In this document: one piece after another, positions 1 through 9,216 of the stretch | Layout of the letters: the number at the start of each line of letters is the position of its first letter | Position numbering within the stretch: position 1 is the first letter of the stretch | NCBI GenBank assembly: GCA_012269545.1 | Contig: JAAXKB010000056.1 | Location: 1 to 64,000, forward strand | DNA: 64,000 nt | Direction: 5' to 3' | From: Gammaproteobacteria bacterium | GTDB taxonomy: Bacteria > Pseudomonadota > Gammaproteobacteria > Pseudomonadales > Azotimanducaceae | Program-made: the position numbers and the translations under genes | The notes under the pieces: generated by a model | The model's database searches: none | Told to the model about the DNA's origin: nothing | What the model saw: only the letters and a program-made list of their open reading frames with translations

Positions 1-63
1 TATTTTAGGCGAGCGATGAAGAATTTTGTCCATGGGCGGTACGCGATCGCAGGATTTATCGTC

Positions 64-501
64 TTACCCTGCCGCCGAAGGCGTGCTCAGGCGGCAAAAT
101 AGGTAGCCGCCCACGCCGCCAGCAAGGCCTTGGGCGAGCAATCCGACATGGGTCCGAGTGGGGGCTATGCCAGACAGTCCCAGTACCATCTTCATAATAA
201 CGGGCATGGCGATCATGGCGACAAAGCCGGCAAGCACGTAGCCTAGCATTCGCAGGTGAGGCTTTTTGCGGATGACTGCAAAAGCAACCGGCAGGCCAAG
301 CAGCAGGCTGACGCTTACCAGCGGGAGATAAATATCGGTCATGTTCACGATATCGTGCAGGGCCGCATCGAGCCGCTGTCCGCCGCTGACCTCAAAACCG
401 AGGGCCACCACTGAAGCGATGTTGCCCTGACTGACAAAAATAGCGCCGAGAACGTACGTAGCAAGTACCGCGCCGGCGAAGGAATAGATTGTTTTGATCA
501 C
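64..501 (-). CDS. Small four-helix membrane protein of unknown function
   Basis: I do not recognise the family. The 145-residue protein shows four hydrophobic segments, at about residues 7-27, 58-78, 86-107 and 118-138, with short polar links, so it is probably an inner-membrane protein. It starts 2 bases after the stop of the secreted sugar dehydrogenase on the same strand, so the two are almost certainly co-transcribed. No catalytic or metal-binding motif is visible. A role as a membrane partner of the dehydrogenase is inference from position only. Confidence 0.75.
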   Translation of the reverse strand: MIKTIYSFAGAVLATYVLGAIFVSQGNIASVVALGFEVSGGQRLDAALHDIVNMTDIYLPLVSVSLLLGLPVAFAVIRKKPHLRMLGYVLAGFVAMIAMPVIMKMVLGLSGIAPTRTHVGLLAQGLAGGVGGYLFCRLSTPSAAG

Positions 502-503
502 GG

Positions 504-1652
504 CTACTGTCCTTGTCCGGTTGTCATTGAGATGCCTAGACTCGCCTGATTTGGGGCATCGCTGGCCGGGACCACCCGAATAACCTTGCCTTGCTCGCTG
601 TCGGTGAGCAGATACAGCATGCCATCTGGGCCGGTTCGCACATCGCGGATACGCGCGCCGATTTCGCTGAATATGGCCTGCTCGTCTTTGACCTCGCCGT
701 CGCTGATCGTGAGCATGCGAACCTCTTCGTCAACCAGCGCCCCGATAAACAGTTTGCCTTGCCACTCGGGAAACGCATCGCCCTCATAAATCGCCAGTCC
801 GGATGCTCCGATACTTGGGTCCCAATAGGTCAATGGTTCTTCGATGCCGGGTGCGCTGCGCAGGGGTGAGACATAGGCGCCGGAATAATTGATGCCCTTG
901 GTGACCGCCGGCCAGCCGTAGTTCGCGGCTGGCTTGATCAGGTTGAGTTCGTCGCCTCCCTTAGCACCATGCTCATGGGAGTAAAGGCGTCCGGTCGTTT
1001 CATCCAGCACCAGACCTTGAGGATTACGGTGACCATAAGACCAAACCGCTGCATTGCCCAAACCGTTGCTCACATAGGGGTTATCGTCTGGAATGCTGCC
1101 GTCGCTGTTGATGCGGATGATCTTGCCCATCAGGTTGTAGGTGTCCTGCGCGGCCTCCCGGTACTCGAATCCATCGCCTGTGGTCATGACCAGCGTGTCG
1201 TCAGGAAGAAACAGCATTTTGCCACCGTAGTGCACGGCGGTGTCTTTGAGGGGCGAAACCGTGAAAATTGGCGTTACATTTTTCACCTGATTGCCCTCAA
1301 GAGTGCCTGAGACGATGCGGGTGCCGTTCTGTTCTGGTGTGCCGTAGGCGAAGGACAAGTAAATGCGCTGATTGTCGGCAAAATCTGGATCGAGGGTAAT
1401 GTCGAAGTAACCGCCCTGGCTCAGTACATAGCTAGCAGGTAAACCTTCAAGAGCAGGTGATACATCGCCGTCTGCCGAAATGCGACGCACCTCGCCGCTG
1501 CGCATGGCGACCAGATAGTCACCGTCTGGGGTGAATGCAATAGACCATGGGAAGTTTAAATCCTCTGCTACGGTTTCCAGTGTATAGCTGGCTTGAGCCA
1601 ATAGACTTGCATTCGATAACGCTAAGGCCAGCAAAAGAGACGTGAAACGCAT
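504..1652 (-). CDS. PQQ-dependent soluble aldose sugar dehydrogenase (YliI/Asd-like)
   Basis: Predicted periplasmic six-bladed beta-propeller that oxidises aldose sugars with pyrroloquinoline quinone. The 382-residue product begins with a signal peptide of about 21 residues. It carries PWSIAFTPDG near residue 35, VHYGGK with a His at about 141 (the catalytic-base position in soluble glucose dehydrogenase), YGHRNPQGL with Arg at about 209, and a YSHEHGAKGGDELN calcium/PQQ region near 224. Length fits the YliI family. The ATG is preceded by GAGG nine bases upstream. It is followed at 2 bp by a small membrane protein gene. No PQQ biosynthesis genes are in the window, so cofactor supply is unknown; the exact sugar cannot be read from sequence. 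Confidence 0.9.
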   Translation of the reverse strand: MRFTSLLLALALSNASLLAQASYTLETVAEDLNFPWSIAFTPDGDYLVAMRSGEVRRISADGDVSPALEGLPASYVLSQGGYFDITLDPDFADNQRIYLSFAYGTPEQNGTRIVSGTLEGNQVKNVTPIFTVSPLKDTAVHYGGKMLFLPDDTLVMTTGDGFEYREAAQDTYNLMGKIIRINSDGSIPDDNPYVSNGLGNAAVWSYGHRNPQGLVLDETTGRLYSHEHGAKGGDELNLIKPAANYGWPAVTKGINYSGAYVSPLRSAPGIEEPLTYWDPSIGASGLAIYEGDAFPEWQGKLFIGALVDEEVRMLTISDGEVKDEQAIFSEIGARIRDVRTGPDGMLYLLTDSEQGKVIRVVPASDAPNQASLGISMTTGQGQ

Positions 1653-1695
1653 GAACGAAACCTCATAAGAGTAGTTAGAGGTTGAGTATCCGACA

Positions 1696-4521
1696 TTAAG
1701 AACCGAATCGGTAGCGGATCTTAACCACGAGCTGGTCTGCGATGGGATCTGCCCATGCTCGGTCGAGTAAGTCGCTGAAATTGTCTTGGCCCAGGGGCCT
1801 AGCGATGTCGGATGCTTTCACGTAGACGATATACAAGTCAGACAACGGCGCAATTTCCCATCGGTAACGCGCCTGAAAGACGATGTCGGAAATTGCGAAA
1901 GAGTCTGAAGCGTCATTGGGTTTAGCGATTGGAATGAGCTTCCCGGGCGTCTCTGGGATGAGGTAGAACGCGTCTTCGTTGGCTTCGATGCCGATCCACT
2001 GCACAGAAATCTTGAATTGTTGTTTGGCACTCAGGAAGTATTCGGCAGTGATGTTCGGCTGCAGTCCGTCGCCTTCGAATGTGGTCATATTGCGGCCTCG
2101 CTGGTGCAGCAACCAGCCGTCACGATCATAGTAACTAAGCCCTGCCGACAGGTTTAAACCGTCCAGCGGACGCCAATTGACGGCGGCTTCGTATTTGAAG
2201 CTATCGCCGCCGAGCTCTTCTTCAAAATATCCTGTGCCTAACACAAAGCTTAGGGGTTTCGTCGTGTTGGATTCGAAATTAAGCCCGACCGCGGTGTTTT
2301 CGGTGGTTCGAAAAGCGCCGTTGCCAAAGCTGTTCAGGTCATCGTAGCGAGGGAAGGTATGGTCTAGGCGAGCGGTAACCGTAGTCAGATTTTTGAATGT
2401 TGTGCGATTAGCGAGCGAGATACCGCCGCGGGAGAAGTAACCGTCTCCGTTTTGCTGAAGATAACCGCGCACGTCGAATTGGTTGTTTCGCGCCCAGCTG
2501 AGATCAGAAGTGGTCCGGGTGTGTGCGCTGCGAATTTGGCGATAGTTGTTACGCGCCTGAAAGCCTAAGTCGTTGATTTCGACGTGCTCGTCGAAGTACT
2601 CGATGCCCAGTCGTTGCCTCACGCCCTGACGAAAGGTGTATTCGAAATCCAAAAAGCCGCCGTAGCCAACGTCAAGGTCATCAACGTCCGAGCGAAACAC
2701 CTGTCCGTCCATCTTCAACTTGCCGTCTTTCGTCAGCAGGTGCCAGTCAAGGCCCGTGACATAGGCGTCCCGATCATAGTGCTGTACTGCCGTAGTGAGC
2801 AGGCCGATTGCGCGATACCCATTGCTGTTGTTTTCATAGAGCAGGCGCGCGATACCGTAATCCGAGCCATCTTGGGTTAGCTGTACCTCCTGCCCGTTTT
2901 CAATGGCGTTAAGTCGCACTTCGTCTTCAAAAGCGGTGAGCACGCCATAGCGGAAACTGCCGATCTGCCCGGTTGCCTTGGCTGCCCCCAGTAATTCCGC
3001 GGGCAAGCCGCTTTCTCTGTCAGAAACGCTTTGGCCGGCTCGTAGCACCGGTGCTTGGGGGCGCCCCCCAATGCGCCGTGTGTTCACCAAGGTCGTTGGT
3101 AAACCCGTGTTGCCCACTCCGCTGCTGCGCGTGTCTGCGCGTGGGGATGCAACAAAAATTTCCTGGCCCTCAACGAAGAACAGGCGCTTTTCTTGAAAAA
3201 ACGTTTCTGTAGCAGACAGATTCACGACAGCGTCATCGGATTCCACGTTGCCAAAGTCTGGGTTCAGCGTTGCGTTCAGCTGGAAGTTGCTGGAAGGTCT
3301 CCAGAACACGTCGGCGCCAACCTGATAGCGTGTTTCATCGTCAATGCTGTCTTGAGCAACCGAGGCGAAGGGGTAAACGTTGTACTGCTGTCGCGGCGCG
3401 ATACCCGTCAACTCGATCGGCTGCAGAACGGATAGAAATTTTGGCTGGGTACTTGGAAGGGCCGGCCAGCCCCAGCGTTCGTCGAGGTACGCTACCTTAC
3501 GGGACATGTACACGCCCATGTTGCGGACGTCTCCGCTACTGGGCATGGAGATAGCGCTCCAAGGAATGAAAAATTCGGCAGACCAGCCTGTGTCAGTCTC
3601 AACCGATGCACCGCGCCAGGGGCCATCCCACTCGTTGGAGAATCGGTACTCTGGCAGCACGGTGCCGTCCATCAGCGAATCGCCAAGGTTGATCCCAAAC
3701 CAAAATCCGTAGAGTCCCTCCCCGGAGGTGTCTAGGGTGAGATTGATGCTGTCGCGATTCAATCCGGCATAAACGTCCCTACCGGAAAGCCGCTTGATTA
3801 AGGTGTCCTTGGGCTGTTCCAAGTCCGCGCCAATGTATAACCCCTCGTCGGTATAAGCGAATTTGATATGCGAAGCGTGGGGGACATCGGCCAAGGTATC
3901 CGGCTCTAACACCACAAATTTCCCGGTGTTTGGCAGCGAGCTCCAGATAGACTCACTGAGTTTGCCATCTACCGTGATTGCTGCGTCGGCCTCTGTGGTT
4001 TTTTGAATGCTGATGGCGTTGGAAGACGTGGTGGTGGATGCGGTGTTTTCTGACAACGTAACCGGCACACCCTGACTGCCATTGAGTGCCACCCTATTGG
4101 ATGGGGCGGTTCGGGAGGTCGGTTGTTGAACGGGTGTGTTATCTGTGACCTGAGGAGAGGTTGTCCGGACATCTTGAGGTGCAGTCTGGACGCGCTGCGA
4201 ACTGACAATCCAAGCACCGCTTATATTGTTGCGTCTGGCCGCTGCCACGGCACGTTGCGCGTCCTGTTTGCTCGCATAGGGACGGGATAGCACGCGATAA
4301 ACGTCGCCTTGCTGGGTTTCTGCGCGAAAAACTTGATGGCCGGCGCCCAACTCTGAGTTAGCCTTTTCTAAGGCTTGGCGCGCGTTCTCCAGCTGGGTGT
4401 AACTGCCAACGGAGACTTGAAAAACTGTTTCAGCGTTGCTCACGCCGCATACGATGCACAGCGCAACAAGGCCAAGAGCTGAACGAATCGAATGGAAAAA
4501 GCTGACGGCGAGTTGTTTCAA
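1696..4521 (-). CDS. SPOR domain / CBM9-like / DUF5916 outer-membrane beta-barrel protein
   Basis: A 941-residue exported protein. After a signal peptide (about 1-30) comes a SPOR-type domain at about 33-108 (FQVSVGSYTQLENA, then YRVLSRPYASKQDAQRAV), a Ser/Thr/Gln-rich linker to about 170, a family-9 carbohydrate-binding/DOMON-like domain at about 175-360, and a long beta-rich DUF5916 region ending in the terminal strand VVKIRYRFGS, which looks like an outer-membrane barrel signature. SPOR domains bind denuded peptidoglycan at division septa. DUF5916 proteins are usually outer-membrane proteins of unknown function with an N-terminal CBM9-like domain. The SPOR module at the front is the unusual part. 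The sugar dehydrogenase gene follows 43 bp downstream on the same strand. Confidence 0.85.
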   Translation of the reverse strand: MKQLAVSFFHSIRSALGLVALCIVCGVSNAETVFQVSVGSYTQLENARQALEKANSELGAGHQVFRAETQQGDVYRVLSRPYASKQDAQRAVAAARRNNISGAWIVSSQRVQTAPQDVRTTSPQVTDNTPVQQPTSRTAPSNRVALNGSQGVPVTLSENTASTTTSSNAISIQKTTEADAAITVDGKLSESIWSSLPNTGKFVVLEPDTLADVPHASHIKFAYTDEGLYIGADLEQPKDTLIKRLSGRDVYAGLNRDSINLTLDTSGEGLYGFWFGINLGDSLMDGTVLPEYRFSNEWDGPWRGASVETDTGWSAEFFIPWSAISMPSSGDVRNMGVYMSRKVAYLDERWGWPALPSTQPKFLSVLQPIELTGIAPRQQYNVYPFASVAQDSIDDETRYQVGADVFWRPSSNFQLNATLNPDFGNVESDDAVVNLSATETFFQEKRLFFVEGQEIFVASPRADTRSSGVGNTGLPTTLVNTRRIGGRPQAPVLRAGQSVSDRESGLPAELLGAAKATGQIGSFRYGVLTAFEDEVRLNAIENGQEVQLTQDGSDYGIARLLYENNSNGYRAIGLLTTAVQHYDRDAYVTGLDWHLLTKDGKLKMDGQVFRSDVDDLDVGYGGFLDFEYTFRQGVRQRLGIEYFDEHVEINDLGFQARNNYRQIRSAHTRTTSDLSWARNNQFDVRGYLQQNGDGYFSRGGISLANRTTFKNLTTVTARLDHTFPRYDDLNSFGNGAFRTTENTAVGLNFESNTTKPLSFVLGTGYFEEELGGDSFKYEAAVNWRPLDGLNLSAGLSYYDRDGWLLHQRGRNMTTFEGDGLQPNITAEYFLSAKQQFKISVQWIGIEANEDAFYLIPETPGKLIPIAKPNDASDSFAISDIVFQARYRWEIAPLSDLYIVYVKASDIARPLGQDNFSDLLDRAWADPIADQLVVKIRYRFGS

Positions 4522-4744
4522 TGAGGCTGACTCCCTCTTTTACGCGGCGGAATGGCGATAACTTTTTTATACAAAACGCAGTCTAACGCCAAAGGTGCGG
4601 CGGTGGAATCCAAAGCGAGACGAGGTCAGCCTCAGGGATGAGCCGCGGCCATGGCCGCAAACAGCAAGGAAACCTAGGTTTGCTCCAGCGCATGAAATCG
4701 CTACCATCAGGGTCGGGCAGTGGATTGGCTAACTTGCAGGGAAT

Positions 4745-4772
4745 TTGCGGTGCCGGCCGGTCAAGGTATAGA
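4745..4772 (+). promoter_or_regulatory. Possible sigma70-type promoter for the secreted protein gene at 4794
   Basis: TTGCGG (4745-4750) and TATAGA (4767-4772) are separated by 16 bases and lie about 21 bases before the ATG at 4794. Both hexamers match the consensus only in part, and the leader would be very short. Inferred from pattern only. Confidence 0.3.
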
Positions 4773-4793
4773 AATAACCTTTTGGGGTCGATA

Positions 4794-5873
4794 ATGAAAA
4801 TAAAACAAAGCGCGATATTGATGCTGGTCTGGTTGGCTTCGGTCACTACCGTGCAGGCAGATGTGCCGCGCACGCCCTCTGGTAAGCCTGATCTGTCAGG
4901 CACGTATGACACCGGAACATTAACTCCTCTTCAGCGTCCCGAGTTTTTGGGTGAGATCGAATACCTCTACGTTTGGGTGGCTGATTTGCTGAATTGGGCT
5001 GCGGGCATCGCAATCGAATGGACCTGGGAAGACGAAAGCGATCCAGATCGAGAGGCGCCGCCGAAGGGTGGTGATGGCAACAACACCGCTGGTGCTGGCG
5101 GGGTTGGAGGTTACAACGCCTTTTGGATTGATCCCGGCAGTGCGGTAACCGCAGTAGACGGAAAAATTCGCACGTCGATTATTTACGATCCACCCAACGG
5201 GCGGCAGCCTCAGACGCTGCCCGGGTTTGAGGCTCGAATGGGATCGCGCTACCAAAGTTTTATTCACGAAAACACGGGCAGGGCGACTTGGCTGGCCCAC
5301 GAGGGCGAGGGTCCTTTTGACGGCCCGGAAAGCCTCGCGCCAAGTGAGCGATGCTTGATCAGCTTTGGCGCAACGGTGCCCAATATTCCCAGTCTGTACA
5401 ACAACTACAAGCGCGTGGTGCAAACGGACACCCACGTCATGATTCTGCAGGAAATGGTGCACGACGCGCGCATTATCCGCATCGATTCCGAGCACGGTCC
5501 CGAGAGCAACCGTAAATGGATGGGTGACTCCATCGGCTATTGGGATGGTGATGTGCTGGTGGTGGAAAGCAAAAATTTCAAGCGCGTCAACGGATTGGTC
5601 GGCGCTGACGAAAATCTTCATGTGGTCGAGCGTTTTAGCCGCAAAGAGAACGGAAACTTGCACTACGACTTTACCGTCAACGACCCAACGGCTTGGGAGA
5701 CGAGTTGGAGCGGGAAGTACGAATGGCAGTCGAAGCCCGAGAGTAAGGTCTACGAATACGCCTGCCACGAGGGCAATTATGCGATGGGTAATATCCTGCG
5801 CGGCGCACGCCTGCTGGAAAGCGAGTGGCAGCCGGCGGCGGATACTGCTGATGGGGCCGAGGGTGCGGATTAA
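4794..5873 (+). CDS. Secreted protein of unknown function
   Basis: I chose the ATG at 4794, not the longer reading frame from 4638, because it begins a clean signal peptide of about 22 residues ending near VQA. The mature protein starts VPRTPSGKPDLSGTYDTGT, a start I associate with a family of periplasmic proteins of unknown function in proteobacteria and acidobacteria. The product is 359 residues, soluble-looking, rich in Trp, Tyr and acidic residues, with few Cys. No enzyme motif is visible. It is transcribed divergently from the SPOR/DUF5916 gene, with about 270 bp between them holding both promoters. Confidence 0.8.
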   Translation: MKIKQSAILMLVWLASVTTVQADVPRTPSGKPDLSGTYDTGTLTPLQRPEFLGEIEYLYVWVADLLNWAAGIAIEWTWEDESDPDREAPPKGGDGNNTAGAGGVGGYNAFWIDPGSAVTAVDGKIRTSIIYDPPNGRQPQTLPGFEARMGSRYQSFIHENTGRATWLAHEGEGPFDGPESLAPSERCLISFGATVPNIPSLYNNYKRVVQTDTHVMILQEMVHDARIIRIDSEHGPESNRKWMGDSIGYWDGDVLVVESKNFKRVNGLVGADENLHVVERFSRKENGNLHYDFTVNDPTAWETSWSGKYEWQSKPESKVYEYACHEGNYAMGNILRGARLLESEWQPAADTADGAEGAD

Positions 5874-5975
5874 GTAAAGACGTGCGCCGAAAGTGTCGAT
5901 TCTCACGAGTTTGTGATGGTGTGTCTTTGCTAAAGTTTGAGCAGCACATCAATGGAATGGCGGTGGATTGATCGC

Positions 5976-6677
5976 ATGAAGTATGTCTTTGGCGTATTGC
6001 TGACCCTGGGTATCTGGGCGAACGGATGGGCGAACGAGCCTGATCGACAACAAACTACCGGTGAAGGCGTCGCAGGAATCTCCTACGTGACCAAGATGGC
6101 CCTGATTCAAGGGCATCTATGGGTGGCGGCCCAACTGGTCGAGGCAGAGGAAATGGATCTTGGGGCAAAACACGCCAAGCACCCCCAGCAGGAGGTCTAT
6201 CAGGAACTTTTGCCTTTCTTTCTGCAGATCGGGTCTTCAGGGTTTGCTGATGAACTCGATGACATGGCCCAGCAACTCCACAATCCAAGCAAGGGCGACT
6301 TTCGCGCGTCCTATCTACGTGTCATGGCAGTGATCGACGACATTATTGCCGGCCAAGATCTCAATGATTCCGCCAAGTTAACGGTGGCTCAGGCGCTGAT
6401 TGCACAAGCCGCTGTCGAGTACCGCGCCGGAGTCGTTGACGGTGAGATCACAGATTTGCAAGAGTACCAAGACGCTCGGGGCTTTCTACAGATTGCCGAA
6501 ACGTTTGTGGCGCAGTGCGAAGAATCCCGGCGGCGCGACTCATTGCTTGAGCAATTCCAATCCGCAAAGGTTCTGTGGCCCGACCTCAACCTCGAGGGCG
6601 CACTAACCGAAGACGCGGCGAGGTTATCGCTGCTGGCGGACCAGCTTGCGGCGACGGGGGAACTTGCTTCACCCTAG
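5976..6677 (+). CDS. Secreted alpha-helical protein resembling the extracytoplasmic part of FTR1-type permeases
   Basis: The ATG at 5976 starts a signal peptide (MKYVFGVLLTLGIWANGWAN); an ATG at 5952 would add eight charged residues before it. The mature protein of about 213 residues is helical. It has a His-rich AKHAKHPQQEVY stretch, and further on AAVEYRAGVVDGEITDLQEYQDA, which resembles the soluble region before the membrane part of FTR1-family iron permeases. Unlike those, it has no membrane domain. A role in binding or delivering a metal in the periplasm is inference. It could equally be a distinct family that shares only a helical-bundle pattern. Gaps to both neighbours are about 100 bp. 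Confidence 0.75.
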   Translation: MKYVFGVLLTLGIWANGWANEPDRQQTTGEGVAGISYVTKMALIQGHLWVAAQLVEAEEMDLGAKHAKHPQQEVYQELLPFFLQIGSSGFADELDDMAQQLHNPSKGDFRASYLRVMAVIDDIIAGQDLNDSAKLTVAQALIAQAAVEYRAGVVDGEITDLQEYQDARGFLQIAETFVAQCEESRRRDSLLEQFQSAKVLWPDLNLEGALTEDAARLSLLADQLAATGELASP

Positions 6678-6771
6678 GTTTTCCGCATACATTTCCTTAG
6701 CGCGAATCCACTCATGTGGGTCCGCGTGCCTACGCGTAGATTAATCACGTCAAACACTGCGAGGATTAACC

Positions 6772-7383
6772 ATGTTGACACTGCACTTTGCCCCCAACTC
6801 CCGCGCTGGCCGAATCGTCTGGTTGCTGGAGGAATTGGCCTTGCCCTATGACATCAACAAAATGGCCTTTCACCCCCAAGATCTGAAGTCAGAGGCTCAT
6901 CGTGCTCGTCATCCGCTGGGTCGAGTGCCCGTGCTGGATGATGGTGATGTACGTATTTTCGAATCCGGTGCCATTGTGGAATATGTGTTGGCTCGACACA
7001 AAAACGGCGGGTTGAAACCGGCGGAGACCGCCGCTGAATTCCCAGAGTATTTGCAATGGTTCCATTACTGCGAAGGCATGGTGATGCCGCCGGTGAACAC
7101 CATTGTCGTGCAGACGGTTCTGTTACCGCCGGATCGTCGGGACGAAACGGCGCTAGCTCAAGCGCAACGTCTGCTTGCCAAGGCGCTCGAGCCTGTAAAC
7201 GCGGCGCTTGAAGGGCGAGACTATGTCGTTGGCGATTTTTCCGCGGCGGATATTATGCTGGGGCACGCCTGCTTCATGAGCAACCGTCTGGGCTGTGTTG
7301 GCGACGACATGCCTCATTTGAAGGCCTATGTTGAACGCATAGCGAATCGGCCAGCGTTTAAAACAGCGATTGAGATGCAGTAA
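6772..7383 (+). CDS. Glutathione S-transferase family protein
   Basis: Cytosolic GST of 203 residues. The N-terminal thioredoxin-like domain holds FAPNSRAGRIVWLLEEL, with the usual Ser/Arg active-site region at about residues 9-13, then GRVPVLDDGDVRIFESGAIVEYV, the cis-Pro and the Glu-Ser pair that bind glutathione. The helical C-terminal domain follows, with FSAADIMLGH near 160, the usual N-capping motif. The substrate cannot be told from sequence. A LysE-type exporter starts 15 bp downstream and is probably in the same operon. Confidence 0.9.
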   Translation: MLTLHFAPNSRAGRIVWLLEELALPYDINKMAFHPQDLKSEAHRARHPLGRVPVLDDGDVRIFESGAIVEYVLARHKNGGLKPAETAAEFPEYLQWFHYCEGMVMPPVNTIVVQTVLLPPDRRDETALAQAQRLLAKALEPVNAALEGRDYVVGDFSAADIMLGHACFMSNRLGCVGDDMPHLKAYVERIANRPAFKTAIEMQ

Positions 7384-7398
7384 CCGGACGTTACCGGT

Positions 7399-7983
7399 TT
7401 GGAACAGTATTTGCCTTTGTGGGCGTTTATCGTCCTGATGGTGGGCACCCCGGGACCGGCGAATCTGCTGATGATGAGCGCGGGCGCGCAGCACGGGTTC
7501 CGAGACTGCGTGCCCTTCGGCTTGGGATTGATCTCTGGAAAATTCCTGCTGAATCTGGCCATGGTGATTGGCCTTGGAACCTTGCTGACTCTTTACCCGT
7601 TGCTGGGAAGCGTTCTGGCCTATTTCAGTGCTCTTTACATGAGTTGGCTCGCCTTACGAGGCTGGAACGCGAGGCCTGAGCGAGCCAACTCACAGATTAA
7701 ACCGAGCTTCTATGAGGGACTGCTCGTGCACCCGCTCAATCCGAAGGCTTGGATGATGACCACCTTGGCGTTTTCTCAGTTCGGCGCGGGATTTGAGCAG
7801 CCGTGGCAGCGCTATATTTTGATTCCGCTAAGCTTTGCCGTGGCCCAAAGCATTTTGCATAGCGCATGGTGCGTGGCGGGGTCGGCCCTCAGCGCTTCTC
7901 TTGGCAGCAGTCTGGCGCTGAATCGCAGCCTGATCGTCATCACGCTGGCTACCGTGCTTTGGGCACTGGTCTGGTCTTCCTAG
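7399..7983 (+). CDS. LysE/RhtB-family amino-acid or metabolite exporter
   Basis: Inner-membrane exporter of 194 residues with five to six hydrophobic helices. It has the family's signature near the N-terminus (GTPGPANLLMMSAG, residues about 16-29) and the NPKAW motif of the middle helix near 114. The start is a TTG at 7399; no in-frame ATG fits without losing the first helix. It lies 15 bp after the GST gene and ends directly against the stop of the convergent serine hydrolase gene, with no base between the two stop codons. The exported substrate is unknown. Confidence 0.85.
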   Translation: MEQYLPLWAFIVLMVGTPGPANLLMMSAGAQHGFRDCVPFGLGLISGKFLLNLAMVIGLGTLLTLYPLLGSVLAYFSALYMSWLALRGWNARPERANSQIKPSFYEGLLVHPLNPKAWMMTTLAFSQFGAGFEQPWQRYILIPLSFAVAQSILHSAWCVAGSALSASLGSSLALNRSLIVITLATVLWALVWSS

Positions 7984-9159
7984 CTAATTGCCCTCGACAA
8001 CGTAGTCGGAAAGAGCCTGAATGAATGTTAAGGCGTGGGCTTCCATCTCTTCACTCCAAGCCTCGGGCCAGGCGCTTTGCAGCACCACAATCAGATCGCG
8101 ATTGGCATCGATCACAATGAACTGCCCGAATACGCCTTCAGCTGCATAAATGCCGTCATCGAGCAGCCACCAAAAGAAGCCGTAGCCTGTATAACCCTGT
8201 GATGGCGTTATGGATTGCTGCATCCAATTGTCGGTGAGACTGCCAGAGGATGGCATCAATGTATTCGCCAGCGCGAAGAGTCCAAGGCGGCCAAAGTCTC
8301 GCAGGCTGGCACTGATGCAGCATCCGGCAAATTCTTTTCCGTCAGGGCCATCAAGCAACCAGTTGGCGCCATTGGACAAGCCTCCCGGTAGGAAGATCTT
8401 CTCCGATGCGTATTCGCTCAAGGTTTTGCCCGTAGCCTCAGAGAGAATCACGCCAGCGATGTTGGTTTCTCCGGTGTTGTAGTTAAAGCGGGTGCCGGGG
8501 TCTGCGACTCGTGGCAATTGGTTCATGTACTGAAAACCTGCGGCTTGCTCCGTGGGCAGCATCACGATGTCTGAGGTTGGGTCCGCGTAGTCTTCATTCC
8601 ATGCGACACCGGAAGCCATTTGCAGGATATTTTTGATGGTTACGCCGGCGTAACTGCCAGTGGTAAAAACCGGGAGATATGTACTGATTGGCGTATCTAG
8701 AGATTCGATGAATCCATCCTGTATCGCTGCCCCATAGAGCATGCTGACAACAGATTTTGTGACCGAAAAAGAAACCCATGGTTTTTGCGGTAGATGTCCC
8801 AAGCCGTAGCGTTCTACCTTCAGATCTTTGTTGTGAATCACCAGTAGGCCCGCGGTGCGTTGGTTTTGCATATAGTCGGCAACGGTAAGTTCTTGCCCGT
8901 CGAGTTTGTATGTGAAACGGTCAAGATCGATCATTTTTTCAGGTAGAACAGAGGGGGTAGAGCGTCCCTGAATTCGACGCGTCGGGTAAAGGTCTGCAAT
9001 GCTTGAGTAACCGGTGATCTGCTGTTCTGGCGTCCAGAACAAAATGCCTGCGTCGCCGGTCAGATCGGGGCTAACAGCGGTTTCAGTGCCGGCTCGCTCA
9101 GATGCGTGCAGTGCTGATGTAACACACAGCACCAGGATGGTTAGGTAAAAGGATATCAT
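7984..9159 (-). CDS. Secreted serine hydrolase of the class C beta-lactamase fold
   Basis: A 391-residue protein with a signal peptide of about 19 residues. The nucleophile motif SVTK is at about residues 132-135 within PWVSFSVTKSVV, and the YNT catalytic tyrosine motif (FNYNTGETN) is near 228. This is the pattern of EstB-type esterases, D-amino-acid hydrolases and class C beta-lactamase relatives. Sequence does not distinguish esterase from peptidase; true antibiotic hydrolysis is unlikely on family grounds. It converges on the LysE gene with adjoining stop codons. Confidence 0.88.
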   Translation of the reverse strand: MISFYLTILVLCVTSALHASERAGTETAVSPDLTGDAGILFWTPEQQITGYSSIADLYPTRRIQGRSTPSVLPEKMIDLDRFTYKLDGQELTVADYMQNQRTAGLLVIHNKDLKVERYGLGHLPQKPWVSFSVTKSVVSMLYGAAIQDGFIESLDTPISTYLPVFTTGSYAGVTIKNILQMASGVAWNEDYADPTSDIVMLPTEQAAGFQYMNQLPRVADPGTRFNYNTGETNIAGVILSEATGKTLSEYASEKIFLPGGLSNGANWLLDGPDGKEFAGCCISASLRDFGRLGLFALANTLMPSSGSLTDNWMQQSITPSQGYTGYGFFWWLLDDGIYAAEGVFGQFIVIDANRDLIVVLQSAWPEAWSEEMEAHALTFIQALSDYVVEGN

Positions 9160-9216
9160 TGCAGTCTCTCAGTTGGCGGTTTTAGCGGTCTGGGCAAAAT
9201 GCCGAACCTGTGTTTG

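Noticed and set aside
1-33. Possible start of another minus-strand gene at the left edge (ATG at 33)
   Set aside because: Only 11 codons are visible and the ribosome site is weak, so it cannot be supported.
4920-5906. Long antisense frame of 328 codons
   Set aside because: It lies opposite the secreted-protein gene, has no ribosome site or fold-like pattern, and is explained by GC-biased codon use on the other strand.
8594-9159. Serine hydrolase as an antibiotic-resistance beta-lactamase
   Set aside because: It has SVTK and YNT motifs, but the family is dominated by esterases and peptidases; no resistance context is present.
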